DNA from: Allorhodopirellula heiligendammensis
GTDB lineage: Bacteria; Planctomycetota; Planctomycetia; Pirellulales; Pirellulaceae
DNA length: 64,000 bases
Direction of reading: 5' to 3'
Assembly (NCBI RefSeq): GCF_007860105.1
Contig: NZ_SJPU01000003.1
Coordinates: forward strand, 124,001-188,000
The translations under genes were made by a program, and so were the position numbers. The notes beneath the pieces are model-generated. The model searched no databases and was not told the DNA's origin. It saw only the letters and a list, made by a program, of their open reading frames with translations. Shown piece by piece: positions 46,937 to 58,000 of this stretch (its first letter is position 1; each line of letters starts with the position of its first letter).

Positions 46937-49900
46937 TCACTCAACATTGACCATCACTCCAGCGAGTGGGAAGTGGATCCAGCTTGATGCAATTTGGCAC
47001 CCTTGCTGCCGCAGCATTTCGTTGTAGGCATCTAGTTGGGCAACGTATTTCCTTGCCTTTGGCTCGCAGTTCGCACGGCGAATGGGCGCGCTTTTGTGGT
47101 CGATGATGGCAATCGTTGCGTCTGGCATTTCGAGAATCAAATCCAACGTGCCACGATACGAGCCACCCGCCTCGCGACCGGCAATGGCGGGGACTTCTAC
47201 CCGCCATGTTGCACCGGGAAAAGTCGCTTTCACCCACTCGACAAACCGTCCTCCGACTTCAACCAGAACGCTTGGGGCAAGCTTGCCATCCATTGCGAGG
47301 GCAGACAAACATCTTCCGGCGATCACGGTCTTGCGTGCGGCATCAGCATTCGCAAGTGAAGGCAACGCCGCCAAGTAGGCGTGAACGGCATCGCCGAACG
47401 CTGAATAGTGCTCTTGGTCGAGGCCTTCGGGAAAATGCGAATCACCCGCCATTTCGTACATGTGGAGCTGGCGGTCATCCGGCTCGCCAGCTTCGATCTG
47501 GCTGGGTGAATGAAAACGTGGTGTCGCAACGGCGGACGCATTGTCTGTCTTCGCAAACCAATGGATTGACTGAACTTCGGTGGCGTCGGTCGAATCGCTC
47601 GCGGTGAGATGTCGCACGACGTAGCTCGTGTCGATGCCCGCCAGTGAATGTTCGCCGGGATTCTTGTCGACGGGAAGAATCGTGTCGACGTTTGGTAAAC
47701 GCTGCAACCATTTATCGGTGCCGGGTCGGTGTGCGAAAATCAACTTGGATTCAGCTCGGGTGCAACCGACGTACAGCAATCGCAGATTTTCGGCGATCTC
47801 GTCATTGGCTTGCTCAACACCTTCCGGCGACGCGACTGCATCTTCGTCCAGTGAGGTGCCGGTACGACGTTTGGGCGGCTGGGCGTCCGTCATGCCAAAC
47901 GGCCAGGTCCAGGCACGAATGGTCCTGCCATCCAGCGGCTTGTTCACATCCTCACCGCCGCCACCAACAGAGGGCTCCCACATGTTCGGACCGCGGTCGC
48001 TATTGAGCCCGCTCAAAATCACGACCGGCCACTGCAGGCCTTTTGACTTGTGGTACGTCATAATCGTGACCGCATTGTGACCCAGCGGCGGATACTTGAT
48101 GTCTTCATCATCGTTGGCCAATTGCTCCAGGTACAGCACCGCTCCACCCAACGTCGCGGCTTGGCCCGAGCCGACCATCTGATCTTCGTAATTGGCAACG
48201 TGTTTCAAGATGGAGTCCAGATTCGACGCACGTTGGGCAACGTCGCCCCACGTCGCAATCCGATTAGGCAAATCCAACGCTTCCAAAACCAGTTTGCAAA
48301 CCGAATGCGGTGAAGAAGTTTTACGTTCGATTCGTTCCAAGTCAGTCAGATCGGGGTCACCTCCCCACGGCTGTTTCCAAATACGATTTTCGTTGCTGGA
48401 GTCTTCATCAGCCTCTCGATCAGATTTCCGCTCAGTCAGCCGGTCGATGATCCAGTCCGGTGTCGTTGCATCCGGCGATGAAAGGAAGTGTTTGATCGTC
48501 GCGGCGGCCAATGAATCGTTCCTGTCCAACACCATTCGCAGACCAGCCATGGTCAACACACCTTCACGGGTCGATAACAATCCGGCGTTCTCAAACAAGT
48601 ACTCGATGCCGTTACGTTCCAGCTCAACAGCGAGCATGGCGACGCCGGCGTTGGCCCGCTCGAGGACGACCATGTCGCCAAGCCGATAACCTTCGTCCTG
48701 CAATTCGCGTATCCCCGCGACCAATGCCTTTGCATCGTCGCTTTGGTTCTTCGTTTTGAACAACCAGCGTTCGATGTTGCGATTCGATTTTTCGTTGACC
48801 GGATTCTGCTTTGCATCCTCGCCGAAGATCGGTTCAAAGATTTTCCCAACAAACTGAACCAAGCCCTTCTGGCTGCGTCGATTGTCGGGAAGCGGTGGCA
48901 ATTCTGAATCATGAAACTGCTCCCAAACTTTACTGACCAACGCAGGATCCGTACCACGAAAGCCAAAGATCGCCTGCTTCGGATCGCCAACCCAGCGATG
49001 CCGTGGCGAGATTCGACGCACGGCTTGGAAGATGGCAAGTTGCAACGGATTCGTGTCCTGGAATTCATCCACCATGACCAACGAGAAGTCGTTCTCGATC
49101 AGCTCCGGTAACTGATCACCCAGCAGCGCTTCCAAGAACAACGTTTCCAAATCGGTGAAGTCGACCAGTCCCCGCTCGATCTTGTATCGATTACATCCCG
49201 TTTCGATCAAGATCGCGTGCTCGGCAAGTAGGTCGGAGAACCGGCAAACATCATCGTGCAGATCTTGGTGGTTGCAGACTTCCACCGCATGCTCCCGCAA
49301 GTTTGTCAGCGCCCCATCGGCACCGGAGCGTTTGCCGGCTTTGAACCCTTTCGCCAAAACTTCGGCATAGGCTTCCCATTTCCCATGTCGCTGAGATTGA
49401 AGGTCAGCGAGCTTTTGGCGAATCTTAATCGAATCCTGGGTTGTGCATGTTTGCACGGCGGGATCGCGAAGCGTTTCTTGAACGAGCTCAAGAAAGTTAT
49501 CGAAGGACTCCGCCAGAAGCGGCTTGCGGGTCGATAACAATTGGCAAACCCTCGTGCCCGAATCCTTCAAATGCTGACGCAGTTCATCGTCACTGATTTG
49601 GTTGCTGCGTTTCGCATCAAGCAGTTTCAGGATTTGCTTCTGAAGATCCGTGATACCGAGGCGGTGAGCACAAGAAACCAGTTGCTCCCAACCATCCAAC
49701 GGCAAGATATTTAGTTGCTCGGAGACCAATCGCTTTGCCGCGACTTCCGACATCACCTCCAACCGCGTCGATAGCCCGAGTTCGACGGCGTAACGTGACA
49801 ATACCCGGTGGGCGACTCCGTGAACCGTTCCGATCGCGGCCAGTTCCAAACGGTCCGCGGCAAGTTGATTCTGGGTGGCATCGTCCGTGCCCGACAACAG

Positions 49901-50089
49901 TTTCGATTGAATGCGTCCCTTTAGTTCCGCTGCCGCCTTCTTTGTGAACGTTGTCGCCATGATTCGGGCTGGGTCCAATCCACCGTGAACGGCCGCAGCA
50001 ACGGTTTCGCACAGGTTGTACGTCTTGCCGCTTCCAGCACCGGCACGAATGAGCTCGAGTTTCGATTTTGATTTTTTCGGCTTGCTCAT
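46937..50089 (-). CDS. AddA/UvrD-like helicase-nuclease
   Basis: The 1050-residue SF1 helicase has a C-terminal nuclease. Visible are Walker A IRAGAGSGKTYNLCE near 18, motif Ia TFTKKAAAELKGRI, SLVMVDEFQDTNPLQLAIFQ (motif II) near 330, WVGDPKQAIFGFRG (motif III), TIMTYHKSKGLQWPVVILSG (motif V) and RLLYVGCTRAESKLIF (motif VI) near 775. The last 150 residues carry the PD-(D/E)XK signature GTLDLI...AIIDHKSAPIR with QLDAYNEML. This is the AddA layout; the gene starts 4 nt inside the AddB-like gene (ATGA). The pair probably degrades or processes DNA ends. Confidence 0.88.
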   Translation of the reverse strand: MSKPKKSKSKLELIRAGAGSGKTYNLCETVAAAVHGGLDPARIMATTFTKKAAAELKGRIQSKLLSGTDDATQNQLAADRLELAAIGTVHGVAHRVLSRYAVELGLSTRLEVMSEVAAKRLVSEQLNILPLDGWEQLVSCAHRLGITDLQKQILKLLDAKRSNQISDDELRQHLKDSGTRVCQLLSTRKPLLAESFDNFLELVQETLRDPAVQTCTTQDSIKIRQKLADLQSQRHGKWEAYAEVLAKGFKAGKRSGADGALTNLREHAVEVCNHQDLHDDVCRFSDLLAEHAILIETGCNRYKIERGLVDFTDLETLFLEALLGDQLPELIENDFSLVMVDEFQDTNPLQLAIFQAVRRISPRHRWVGDPKQAIFGFRGTDPALVSKVWEQFHDSELPPLPDNRRSQKGLVQFVGKIFEPIFGEDAKQNPVNEKSNRNIERWLFKTKNQSDDAKALVAGIRELQDEGYRLGDMVVLERANAGVAMLAVELERNGIEYLFENAGLLSTREGVLTMAGLRMVLDRNDSLAAATIKHFLSSPDATTPDWIIDRLTERKSDREADEDSSNENRIWKQPWGGDPDLTDLERIERKTSSPHSVCKLVLEALDLPNRIATWGDVAQRASNLDSILKHVANYEDQMVGSGQAATLGGAVLYLEQLANDDEDIKYPPLGHNAVTIMTYHKSKGLQWPVVILSGLNSDRGPNMWEPSVGGGGEDVNKPLDGRTIRAWTWPFGMTDAQPPKRRTGTSLDEDAVASPEGVEQANDEIAENLRLLYVGCTRAESKLIFAHRPGTDKWLQRLPNVDTILPVDKNPGEHSLAGIDTSYVVRHLTASDSTDATEVQSIHWFAKTDNASAVATPRFHSPSQIEAGEPDDRQLHMYEMAGDSHFPEGLDQEHYSAFGDAVHAYLAALPSLANADAARKTVIAGRCLSALAMDGKLAPSVLVEVGGRFVEWVKATFPGATWRVEVPAIAGREAGGSYRGTLDLILEMPDATIAIIDHKSAPIRRANCEPKARKYVAQLDAYNEMLRQQGCQIASSWIHFPLAGVMVNVE

Positions 50090-52812
50090 TGGACCGCCTC
50101 CTTACCGCACAACTTCGTGTAGTCGCAATAGCGGCAAACGCTCTGCGATTCATCCCGTTTCAGTTTTTCTTTCAACACGATGTCCGCTCCATCGGGCCAA
50201 TCATCAATCACTTGAAGCGGCCTAGCTGGAACCGCCGCGTCGGTGGAAAGCCAATCCTCGGCATCAGTGATCGCCCGTGAGAAATTGTTCCAGACTCGCT
50301 CGATGGACGGCCCATCGAGAACAGTTGCCGGATCGACACCAGCGAGCGGGCTGCCCGATGGCGTGAAGAACTTCCCGTCCGACAGCACCAAATACGCGAC
50401 CGCCGGAAAGTTTCCGCCAGTTTGACGACGACTGTGTGCGTACGTGGCAAGCTGAACCGATCGCCCCTCGGTAATCATGCCATAGAACTTCGCGCGACCG
50501 GCGTACTTAAAGTCAACCACCGCTTCACGACCGTCATCGGCCGATGCCACACAGTCAATCCAACCTCGCATCTCTTTCCCGAATGCGGTTCCCGTGATTG
50601 GCTCTTCGATTTTCACGCTCGTGTAACCACCACGCGATAAAGTCTCCACAAACAATCGAGTCGCCTTCACCAACTCGTTCCGCAGTCGCTGGCTCTCAAC
50701 CCGTTTCTCCGGTTGAGCCAACGGGGCGGCGTCGAGCGGCAAACGTTCATTGAAGGTCGACTCGACCAATCGAACCGCTTCCGTCGCATCCGGCAACGAA
50801 CCGTCGCCAGCAAAGACCCGCTCGAGAATCTTGTGAAACAGATTCCCGCGAAGTTGAAACTCGTCCGGCAAGCTCGCGATCTCGCTCGATCGCAAACCCG
50901 CTTGATACCGAAATGTCCATTTCAACGGACACGCCAAGCGATCTTCCAACTCCGATGCCGATACCGTGTCGCGATCCTTTAACAGGCTAGCCGGTATCTC
51001 CCAAACGGGACGCTGTGGTTGAGCCGGTTGCGTGGAGACGGATTCACAACGGAATACGAACGGCGCGAGCGCGGCGCAATCATTGTTCGCGACTAAATCC
51101 TCGATCGCCGGCGGGCTCCAATGATCGGGGTGATGATGATCAGCGATCTTTTGTTCGATCGCCAACCACAGCGGATGCACTCGCTGTTCCTCACTTGCCG
51201 GCAATGCAACCACCAACATCGACTCTTTTGCCAAACACAGCCCCCGCGCCTCGGCCGCTCGCAGAGATCGCAGGTTGTGCGTTCCGTCGTCGAGATGGAT
51301 ACCGGCGGCGGCAAAGTCGTTGAGCTGTTTGACCGACCAGCAACTGCCCGTCGCATCCGTCGTTGTTGTGCCCAGCCAAATCAAACGATCGTAGCCATCG
51401 GCGATTTCGGACAGCGATCGCACACGCGTCGGCCCACCATCAGCGACCGGGCAAGGTCGCGATTCGACACCGCGGTCCATCACTTCGTCGAGCAATCGCC
51501 CCAGTTGCGGCTGCGTAATGGTTTCGCCCGCCAACTCAACCAGGTCACCAAGCAGCGAAGCCTGACGAGACGCCTCGTGCAGAGCGATGGCAACCTGATT
51601 GTCCGAATCACCTCGACTTTCATCATTCCAAATCAATGTGGCACGACCAATCGCCCACTTCGCCACCTTGCGACATTGACCGGCCACCATCGTCGTCGCG
51701 ATCGGTTGGTCCGCAGGAGATCGCTCGGTGCAGAACCAATCTTGCAGTCTCTGCTTCATCCTGCCGGGGTTCTCGATATCCTGTTCCGACTCTGCGCAGA
51801 TTTCCTCAAACGCATGATCCCACGCCGCGCTGCCCAGTCCCGGTTCTTCAGCCAACGCCCGCGCCAACCGCGACGCGATCGGACGCCGAAACGGAATCAC
51901 GGGCAACGTCAACAAGTCCAGCAAGCATTGTGGATCCACGGGATCCCAACACAACTCAAGTGCCAGTGGCAACACCTGCAAGACCGGATGCGCCTTTGTC
52001 TGCACCGATGCCCCCATCGTCGGCACGCCGCGCCGCAGCAAGCTAGTGTCCAGCCGGACCGCCAGCGAGTCGTCTTCACACAACACCACCGTGCGAGCGA
52101 CCTTGTCCGGATGGCTTGCATGATCTTCTGACAAAACCGATGCAACTAGCTCGGTCGCCACAGTCTCACTGCGTGCCTTCGCGATCCGCAAACTCTCGTC
52201 GCAGCCAAACGCCGTCATCGTGTTCCCTCGCACGACGCATCCGGCCGCGTGCAACGAACCAACTTCTGTGGACAATGGCAGCACCTCATCCGCCGGGCAA
52301 ATATTCATGCGTTCCAGCACCGCCTGCCACAACGCTGGCCAGACGTCGATAACCTCGTAAAGCTTCAACTCATGGCGCGGCAATACCTGGCCCGCATTGA
52401 GCGATTCGAACACCATCGCCAACCGCTCCGCGTCACCGGGAAACGAGCCCCTGTACTCCTTCTCGGCGGTCGCTAGGTCGCGAGTGATTGGCGGACAGCC
52501 ATCGCTTTTGCTTCCATCCCAACCAGACAGCATCAACTCATCGCGTCGCTTCAGCAGTTCCGACGCCGTTTCCCATTTGTCCGCCTCAAGACTTGGCGAG
52601 AAGCAAGCGTTGGGTACCTTCTCCAATGCATCGGCATACTGCATCACACGCGATGCCCGATGCACATCAGCTTGCGGAAGGCCTAGTTGGGTTTCTAACC
52701 ACTCCAGCAAGACAATTGGCCCTCCAACAATTCGGTCCAAGGAAACAGTTCCCCCGAACAAAGCGGAGCGTCCGGGAGTAAGCCGAATGTGCAATTGCGT
52801 ACTAGAAAACAA
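50086..52812 (-). CDS. AddB-like PD-(D/E)XK nuclease with Fe-S cysteines
   Basis: The 908-residue protein has an N-terminal half that resembles an inactivated helicase (no clear P-loop). The C-terminal nuclease has GWIDCVASADDGREAVVDFKY near 760 and QLATYAHSRR. Cysteines are placed as in the AddB iron-sulphur nucleases: one in LEDRLACPLKWTFRYQAG near 630 and a CRYCDYTKLCG cluster at the very C-terminus. It starts at TTG 52812; no better start is evident. It is coupled to the AddA-like gene by ATGA and sits 113 bp after the BrxHI stop. Partner subunit of the helicase-nuclease. Confidence 0.8.
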   Translation of the reverse strand: MFSSTQLHIRLTPGRSALFGGTVSLDRIVGGPIVLLEWLETQLGLPQADVHRASRVMQYADALEKVPNACFSPSLEADKWETASELLKRRDELMLSGWDGSKSDGCPPITRDLATAEKEYRGSFPGDAERLAMVFESLNAGQVLPRHELKLYEVIDVWPALWQAVLERMNICPADEVLPLSTEVGSLHAAGCVVRGNTMTAFGCDESLRIAKARSETVATELVASVLSEDHASHPDKVARTVVLCEDDSLAVRLDTSLLRRGVPTMGASVQTKAHPVLQVLPLALELCWDPVDPQCLLDLLTLPVIPFRRPIASRLARALAEEPGLGSAAWDHAFEEICAESEQDIENPGRMKQRLQDWFCTERSPADQPIATTMVAGQCRKVAKWAIGRATLIWNDESRGDSDNQVAIALHEASRQASLLGDLVELAGETITQPQLGRLLDEVMDRGVESRPCPVADGGPTRVRSLSEIADGYDRLIWLGTTTTDATGSCWSVKQLNDFAAAGIHLDDGTHNLRSLRAAEARGLCLAKESMLVVALPASEEQRVHPLWLAIEQKIADHHHPDHWSPPAIEDLVANNDCAALAPFVFRCESVSTQPAQPQRPVWEIPASLLKDRDTVSASELEDRLACPLKWTFRYQAGLRSSEIASLPDEFQLRGNLFHKILERVFAGDGSLPDATEAVRLVESTFNERLPLDAAPLAQPEKRVESQRLRNELVKATRLFVETLSRGGYTSVKIEEPITGTAFGKEMRGWIDCVASADDGREAVVDFKYAGRAKFYGMITEGRSVQLATYAHSRRQTGGNFPAVAYLVLSDGKFFTPSGSPLAGVDPATVLDGPSIERVWNNFSRAITDAEDWLSTDAAVPARPLQVIDDWPDGADIVLKEKLKRDESQSVCRYCDYTKLCGKEAVQ

Positions 52813-52925
52813 TGGTGACTCCGAATCTAGAATTGTCAGGGGATCAGTTCTTCAGCAAACCAACGCATTGAATCGTTGGAAGCCTCTGCGACTACAACTT
52901 TGATTTAATGTTCGGTGCCCGCCTC

Positions 52926-55058
52926 TTACTCGAGCGAATTTTCCGCCAAAATTGATTGCCTCAGGAATCGTTCCGTTCCAAAAACATCCAGCAGATGCCG
53001 TTGCAGCGTTTCTCGTTCCACGCAATCCGGCATGAGAGGTTGAAATTTAGTGAGGCGGTAATTGGGAATCGCGGCGGTGATGGATGCATGGAGGGCGTCA
53101 TTGGCCCAGAAGTCGTCAGTGGAGATTTGGCTGATGGCTTCGCCTAGCCATGCGGATGTTGGGCTGTCGCCTCGGATCTTGATGGCGTAGTTGTCGGGGA
53201 TGAATGTCCAGGTTGGTTCTAGGAACGCTAGGGCGTAGCGGAGGGTTGAGTTGATTCGGCCTCCGGCGAAGGTCCACCAGCGGAGTTCGTGGGTGTCGCC
53301 GTCGATGCCGCCGCGCTCCGGTGTGAGGAAGTCGCCTAGATTGCGACGTTCTTCGTGCAGGACTTCGCGTGATTCGGTTTCGAGATACGGATAGTCTTCG
53401 GTTGAGGTGAGGACTTGGAGGACCTGTTGGCATAGATCGTAGCCAAGGAATTGTGGCAAGAAGCCGCCCCACGATGGTTGCCGTCCAATTGGTGATGGGA
53501 TGACAAAGATGCGGCGATCGTCGTGATTGATTTGGTTGACGGCCCAGGCTCGGCCACCGAGTAGGAAAGTGCTGACATCTTCGACGAGTCGGTCGACAAA
53601 ATCCTGTGTGAGCGATCCGACCGGTTGACCTGCGATTGTCATCACCGCATAGGTCTTGGGTGACGAAAAGACCGCGAACAGTTCCATGAAGTTGCGGCGG
53701 CCAAAACGACGCTCGGCCGTCGGGCCAAGCGATAGCAGACCGCTGGATAGCACCATCGAGCCGTCTTGAATCATCCAGGCGATCAGACGATCGAATTCGT
53801 TACGCTGTATGCCGCAGAAGTCCGGCAAAAGGGACAGGTGTTCCCATGCTTGTTCGGGACGCAGTCCGCCGGTGGATAGGGACATCGCGAGCAACTGATG
53901 GATCAGCACTGGCCAGCAGCGATCGTTCACTTCGATACTTTCGACCCAACCAGTCTTCGCGAGTTCTATGATTGCGATCGCCTGGAGAACACCTTCGCTT
54001 GTTTCGCAATAGAACGTCGTGTTGGCGGGATTGTCTCCACGGCGTCCTGTGCGCCCCATCCGCTGCATGAACGAGCTGACCGTGTCCGGTGCCTCGGATT
54101 GCAGGACGTAGTCCAAGTCGCCGACGTCGATGCCGAGCTCAAGGGTCGATGTGCATACGATGCAGGCGTCGCTGCCACTGTGGAACTGTTCTTCGGCGAA
54201 TTGACGTTCTTCCTTAGAAACGGCACTGTGGTGAACGAAGACCTCGGTGCCTTGACGTCTCATCTGCTCGGCGACCGCTTCGGACGTCGCACGCGATTGG
54301 CAGAAGAACAAGCTCTTGCTACCGCGAGCCTTCCGAGAGGCTTCGTTTGCGATCGAAGCCAACCCCCCGCGGTGGAAAATTTGCAGTTGGCGGCGTGATG
54401 GCTTCTTCGGCGGATCCACCACGACGCCTTCTCGCTGTGAACTGCCCTTGAGCCATGTGAGGATCGCCTCTGGATTGCCGACCGTCGCACTCAACCCGAT
54501 GCGTTGCAAATCGTGTTTAGAGTAAACCGCGATTCGTTCCATCACGCTCATGAGGTGAGCGCCGCGGTCGCTGCCAGCAATGGCGTGGACTTCGTCGATG
54601 ATGACATAACGCAGTTCGCGAAACAGCGTCTGTTCGTCCACGCTCTGTGACACCAACATCACCTCCAACGACTCTGGGGTCGTCATCAGCAACTCGGTGG
54701 GTTCTTTCAGAAACTTCTTGCGTTCGTTGCTTGGTGTGTCTCCGTGCCAAACGAACCGACGCAGTCCGACCATTTCGGTGTACTGGTCCAGGCGATGTGC
54801 TTGATTGTTTAGCAATGCCTTGATCGGAGCGATATAGATCGCACCGACACCATCAACGGGATCGCTGACTAGTCCCGAAAGCGTTGGAAAGATCGAGGCC
54901 TCAGTCTTACCGCCCGCCGTGGGAGCAAGCACAACCGCGTTCTTACCGGCAAGGATCGCTTCACCCGCCAGTTCTTGAACAGGACGCAGGCTCGTGAATC
55001 CGAGTCGTGAAACGATGGCCTCCTGCAATCGAGGGGCGAACTGGGAAAAGACGCTCAC
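52926..55058 (-). CDS. brxHI: BrxHI Lhr-like DEAD/DEAH helicase of BREX
   Basis: The 710-residue SF2 helicase has LRPVQELAGEAILAGKNAVV (Q region), APTAGGKTEASIF (Walker A) near 45, YVIIDEVHAIAGSDRGAHL (DEVH) near 150, IGLSATVGNPEAIL, then in domain 2 CTSTLELGIDVGDLDYVL and SFMQRMGRTGRRGDN near 335. The C-terminal part is Lhr-like. GTG 55058 is preferred over TTG 55061 because it overlaps the upstream stop as GTGA. Placement after pglZ-brxD fits BREX type 2 and 6, where BrxHI is the last core gene. It probably translocates on DNA or RNA in defence. Confidence 0.85.
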   Translation of the reverse strand: MSVFSQFAPRLQEAIVSRLGFTSLRPVQELAGEAILAGKNAVVLAPTAGGKTEASIFPTLSGLVSDPVDGVGAIYIAPIKALLNNQAHRLDQYTEMVGLRRFVWHGDTPSNERKKFLKEPTELLMTTPESLEVMLVSQSVDEQTLFRELRYVIIDEVHAIAGSDRGAHLMSVMERIAVYSKHDLQRIGLSATVGNPEAILTWLKGSSQREGVVVDPPKKPSRRQLQIFHRGGLASIANEASRKARGSKSLFFCQSRATSEAVAEQMRRQGTEVFVHHSAVSKEERQFAEEQFHSGSDACIVCTSTLELGIDVGDLDYVLQSEAPDTVSSFMQRMGRTGRRGDNPANTTFYCETSEGVLQAIAIIELAKTGWVESIEVNDRCWPVLIHQLLAMSLSTGGLRPEQAWEHLSLLPDFCGIQRNEFDRLIAWMIQDGSMVLSSGLLSLGPTAERRFGRRNFMELFAVFSSPKTYAVMTIAGQPVGSLTQDFVDRLVEDVSTFLLGGRAWAVNQINHDDRRIFVIPSPIGRQPSWGGFLPQFLGYDLCQQVLQVLTSTEDYPYLETESREVLHEERRNLGDFLTPERGGIDGDTHELRWWTFAGGRINSTLRYALAFLEPTWTFIPDNYAIKIRGDSPTSAWLGEAISQISTDDFWANDALHASITAAIPNYRLTKFQPLMPDCVERETLQRHLLDVFGTERFLRQSILAENSLE

Positions 55059-58000
55059 CAAATGTCCTCAGCAACAGGTGGTTCGCCATCGTCCTCACCG
55101 TCGCCCGGCGTAAGCGCAGCACCAGTGATCGCCAACTGTTCTTCCGAAGACAGATCCTGCGGCTCGAACCCATACTCCGTCATCGGATCGTAATCCTCGT
55201 TCTCGTCCACCAGGTCCAGTTGCGTTACAAACTGGCGAAGGAACTGTCGTGGAACCACTCCAACATCCCCTTTGAAACCCTTCGTGACCTCGTCCACCAA
55301 GCGGTCGATGAACTCGGTGCCGACTTTGGTGTCGATGCGAGATTGATCGTTCGTCGGATAGAGTTCACGGAGCTTTACGGCGACGCTTCGCAAACGCTCG
55401 GCGTTGAACGGCGTCAATTCCAACTGGGCTTGCCGGAGGCTGGCGAATCTTCCTTGCTTCATGAACTGGATGCGATCGTTTAGCGGAGCCAGTCCTGCGA
55501 CGCCTTGTCGGGAATCAAAGAAGTCCGGAGTTCCCGTGAAGACCCATAGCAGACTTGGGTAGGATCCCGCAGCATCGGCGATTTGGCGGATTCCGTTGAG
55601 AGACTTGTGCCGCGAATCTTTCCGCATACGCAGGATCGTCTCAGCCTCGTCGATCACGATGACCAATCCTTTGTAGCCAGCCGCTTTGACGATCTCCAAC
55701 ACACCTCGCAAGTAATCAAGTGCATCTCGGCTGGTGATGTCGCCTTTGATGCCGGCGGATTTCTTGGCGGATGCAGCCACATTACCGCTGCCGCACAGCC
55801 AAGAGATCAGCGATCCGGCCCCGGCAACGTCGCCCTGCTGTTTCAAGTCGAAGATTGTCTGAATGACGCGGATGAAATCTTGCGGTGCTTGGCCGCCAGT
55901 CAGCGACGCCAAGTCTTCATCGAGTCGCTTGCGGACCTTTTCGTCGAAGTCGTCCGCGTTTTCGTCTTCGCCCGCCGCGATCAATGCGTCTTCCACCTTG
56001 CCGATCCAGCGATCAAGGATGTCGCCCATTGCACCTCGCGGACAGACATTGGTGCCAAGTTCGATCATCACCTTTCGGTACACATCGTCGAAACGATGAA
56101 AACGCAAATCGTTATCCGACACCACGACAAAGCTGGTAGCGAACCCTTTGTCTTTCGCATCCAGTAGCGACAAACGAGCCATGAAGGTCTTGCCGCATCC
56201 ATACAGCTCGATTTCGACACGGGTGTCCGTGTCGCCACGCAAACGGAAGAAAAGCTCGAACTCCTCGCCCACAGCGGCCAACACACTGCCGCCGGCGATT
56301 TGTGAGCCGCCGCCGCGCACTTGGCACAACTCGGCCGTCACGGTCGGCGTGTCCGTTGAACGAACGGCTATCTCGATTTCACGGTGGCTACTGAAATCCA
56401 ATGCCGGTTGTTCCGACATCGCCTTGATGGTTGCCGTCAAGCAATGCATCCCACCGACACCATCACGTGCGAGTCCGTGGATCTGGTACTTCAGCGTGTT
56501 TCCACCAATGTCGGCGCGATGGCTAAGCGTTAGCACCGGAATCACACGTTCCTGTAACGAATTACCACCGTGAACGAACGTGCCCAACCGCTTGCCCTTG
56601 TCAAAGGCCGCCGTTGTCAGCGGAAAGATCAGATGATCGTCGGTGTCGTCGTACCCCAGATCACTCAGCGGCACACGTATCTCGTCTTTCTGGTCTACCG
56701 CGAGCGGCGAAATCAGATGGCGGCGATCAGGAATGACTTTCGATCCACGCCATTGGACATTGTCCAATCCATCACGAAGCAAGAAACCGTGATCCGCCGT
56801 GAACACAAACTGCTTCACGCCGGCTTCGCGAAGCAAACGCCACGCACGACGAATGTTCTTAGTCACCGAATCGAACACAGCCGGTCCGAATCCTGCTTCA
56901 CCCGCCGCGTCGATCTCTTTGCTGTGAACGATCACCAGTTTGGCCCGAGCGATGCTGCGTTTCAAACTCGTCGCGTCGCGGTCGACCACTTCTTGCAACT
57001 TCAACAATGGGCACGTTGGTCCACCGACGCGATCATGCATCGCCCGCTTTCGAGTCTCCGGATCAAAGACGCGGTACTCGCCAGCATGAAAGCCGCCAAT
57101 TTTCCCATTGGTAATCGAGGGCTTCATCCGGCCGTCACGAACAACGGGAGCTAGTGCGTTCATGCCGACTGAAGTGATCGTCGGTAACTCTGCAAACCGT
57201 GCATCGAGTCGAGGCGACGTCAAACGCTCGCCCGTCAGATGCTGCATCAGCTCTGCGGCCATCTCGTATCGAAACGCGTCGATCACGAACAGAGCCGTTG
57301 TCGCTTTCGCGTCCATCATCGGCGATACGACTTGGTCGAACAGATTCCGTTGTTGCAGCTCGGCCGGTGGCATGAATCCGTGCGTGCTACAGAACACGTT
57401 GAAATCGCGTGCCCATCCGTCGGCCCACTTTCTCCACACTTCCCGCAGCGAATCCAAACAAGTCCGCAACTTGTCGAAGTCCGGTAGCCTCGGCCCCAGC
57501 AACGCGTGACGACGTTGTTCCAATTGGCGGTGGGCACGATCGACCGGCGCACCGAGGTTCGCGTAGCGTTCAAGGATCGTGGAGAAATCATTGACATCCG
57601 TCAGCGAGGTACTCGCTTCCGAAATCCGTTGGCCTAGTTTGGCGGCATCATCGACAAGCAGCCATGCGCTGCGGCGAGTGGCTTCGCGGCTGAGCCAAAA
57701 CGAGTCGTCTTGGATACGGCGTCCGGCCCAATCAACTGCGGCGTTCCAGTCCGCATTTTGCAGAGCGTCAATCGCACCGCTGAGCATCTTGGTTTCTTCA
57801 AACCGGAACGTATCAATTTTGCCGAGATCCTCTGGTCTCGCTTGTTCGACCTCATCTGGCAACATCGCTTCGGTTTCGTCGGCCGTGCGAGTGTAGAAAT
57901 CGGGGTGCCGCTGGCGTAGATGCTCTGCGAGTGCACGGCAATTTTCAACCAATTTGCTCGCCAATCCGCTTGTCGCGTTCAAACGTGGATCCACCGGAGC

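Noticed and set aside
46812..47027. Plus-strand frame of 71 codons beginning with a hydrophobic stretch
   Set aside because: Its second half is antisense to the end of the AddA-like gene and there is no ribosome-binding site; not supported.
51121..52131. Plus-strand open frame of 336 codons opposite the AddB-like gene
   Set aside because: Composition is Arg/His/Gln-rich as in antisense shadows; the minus-strand frame has Fe-S cysteines and nuclease motifs.
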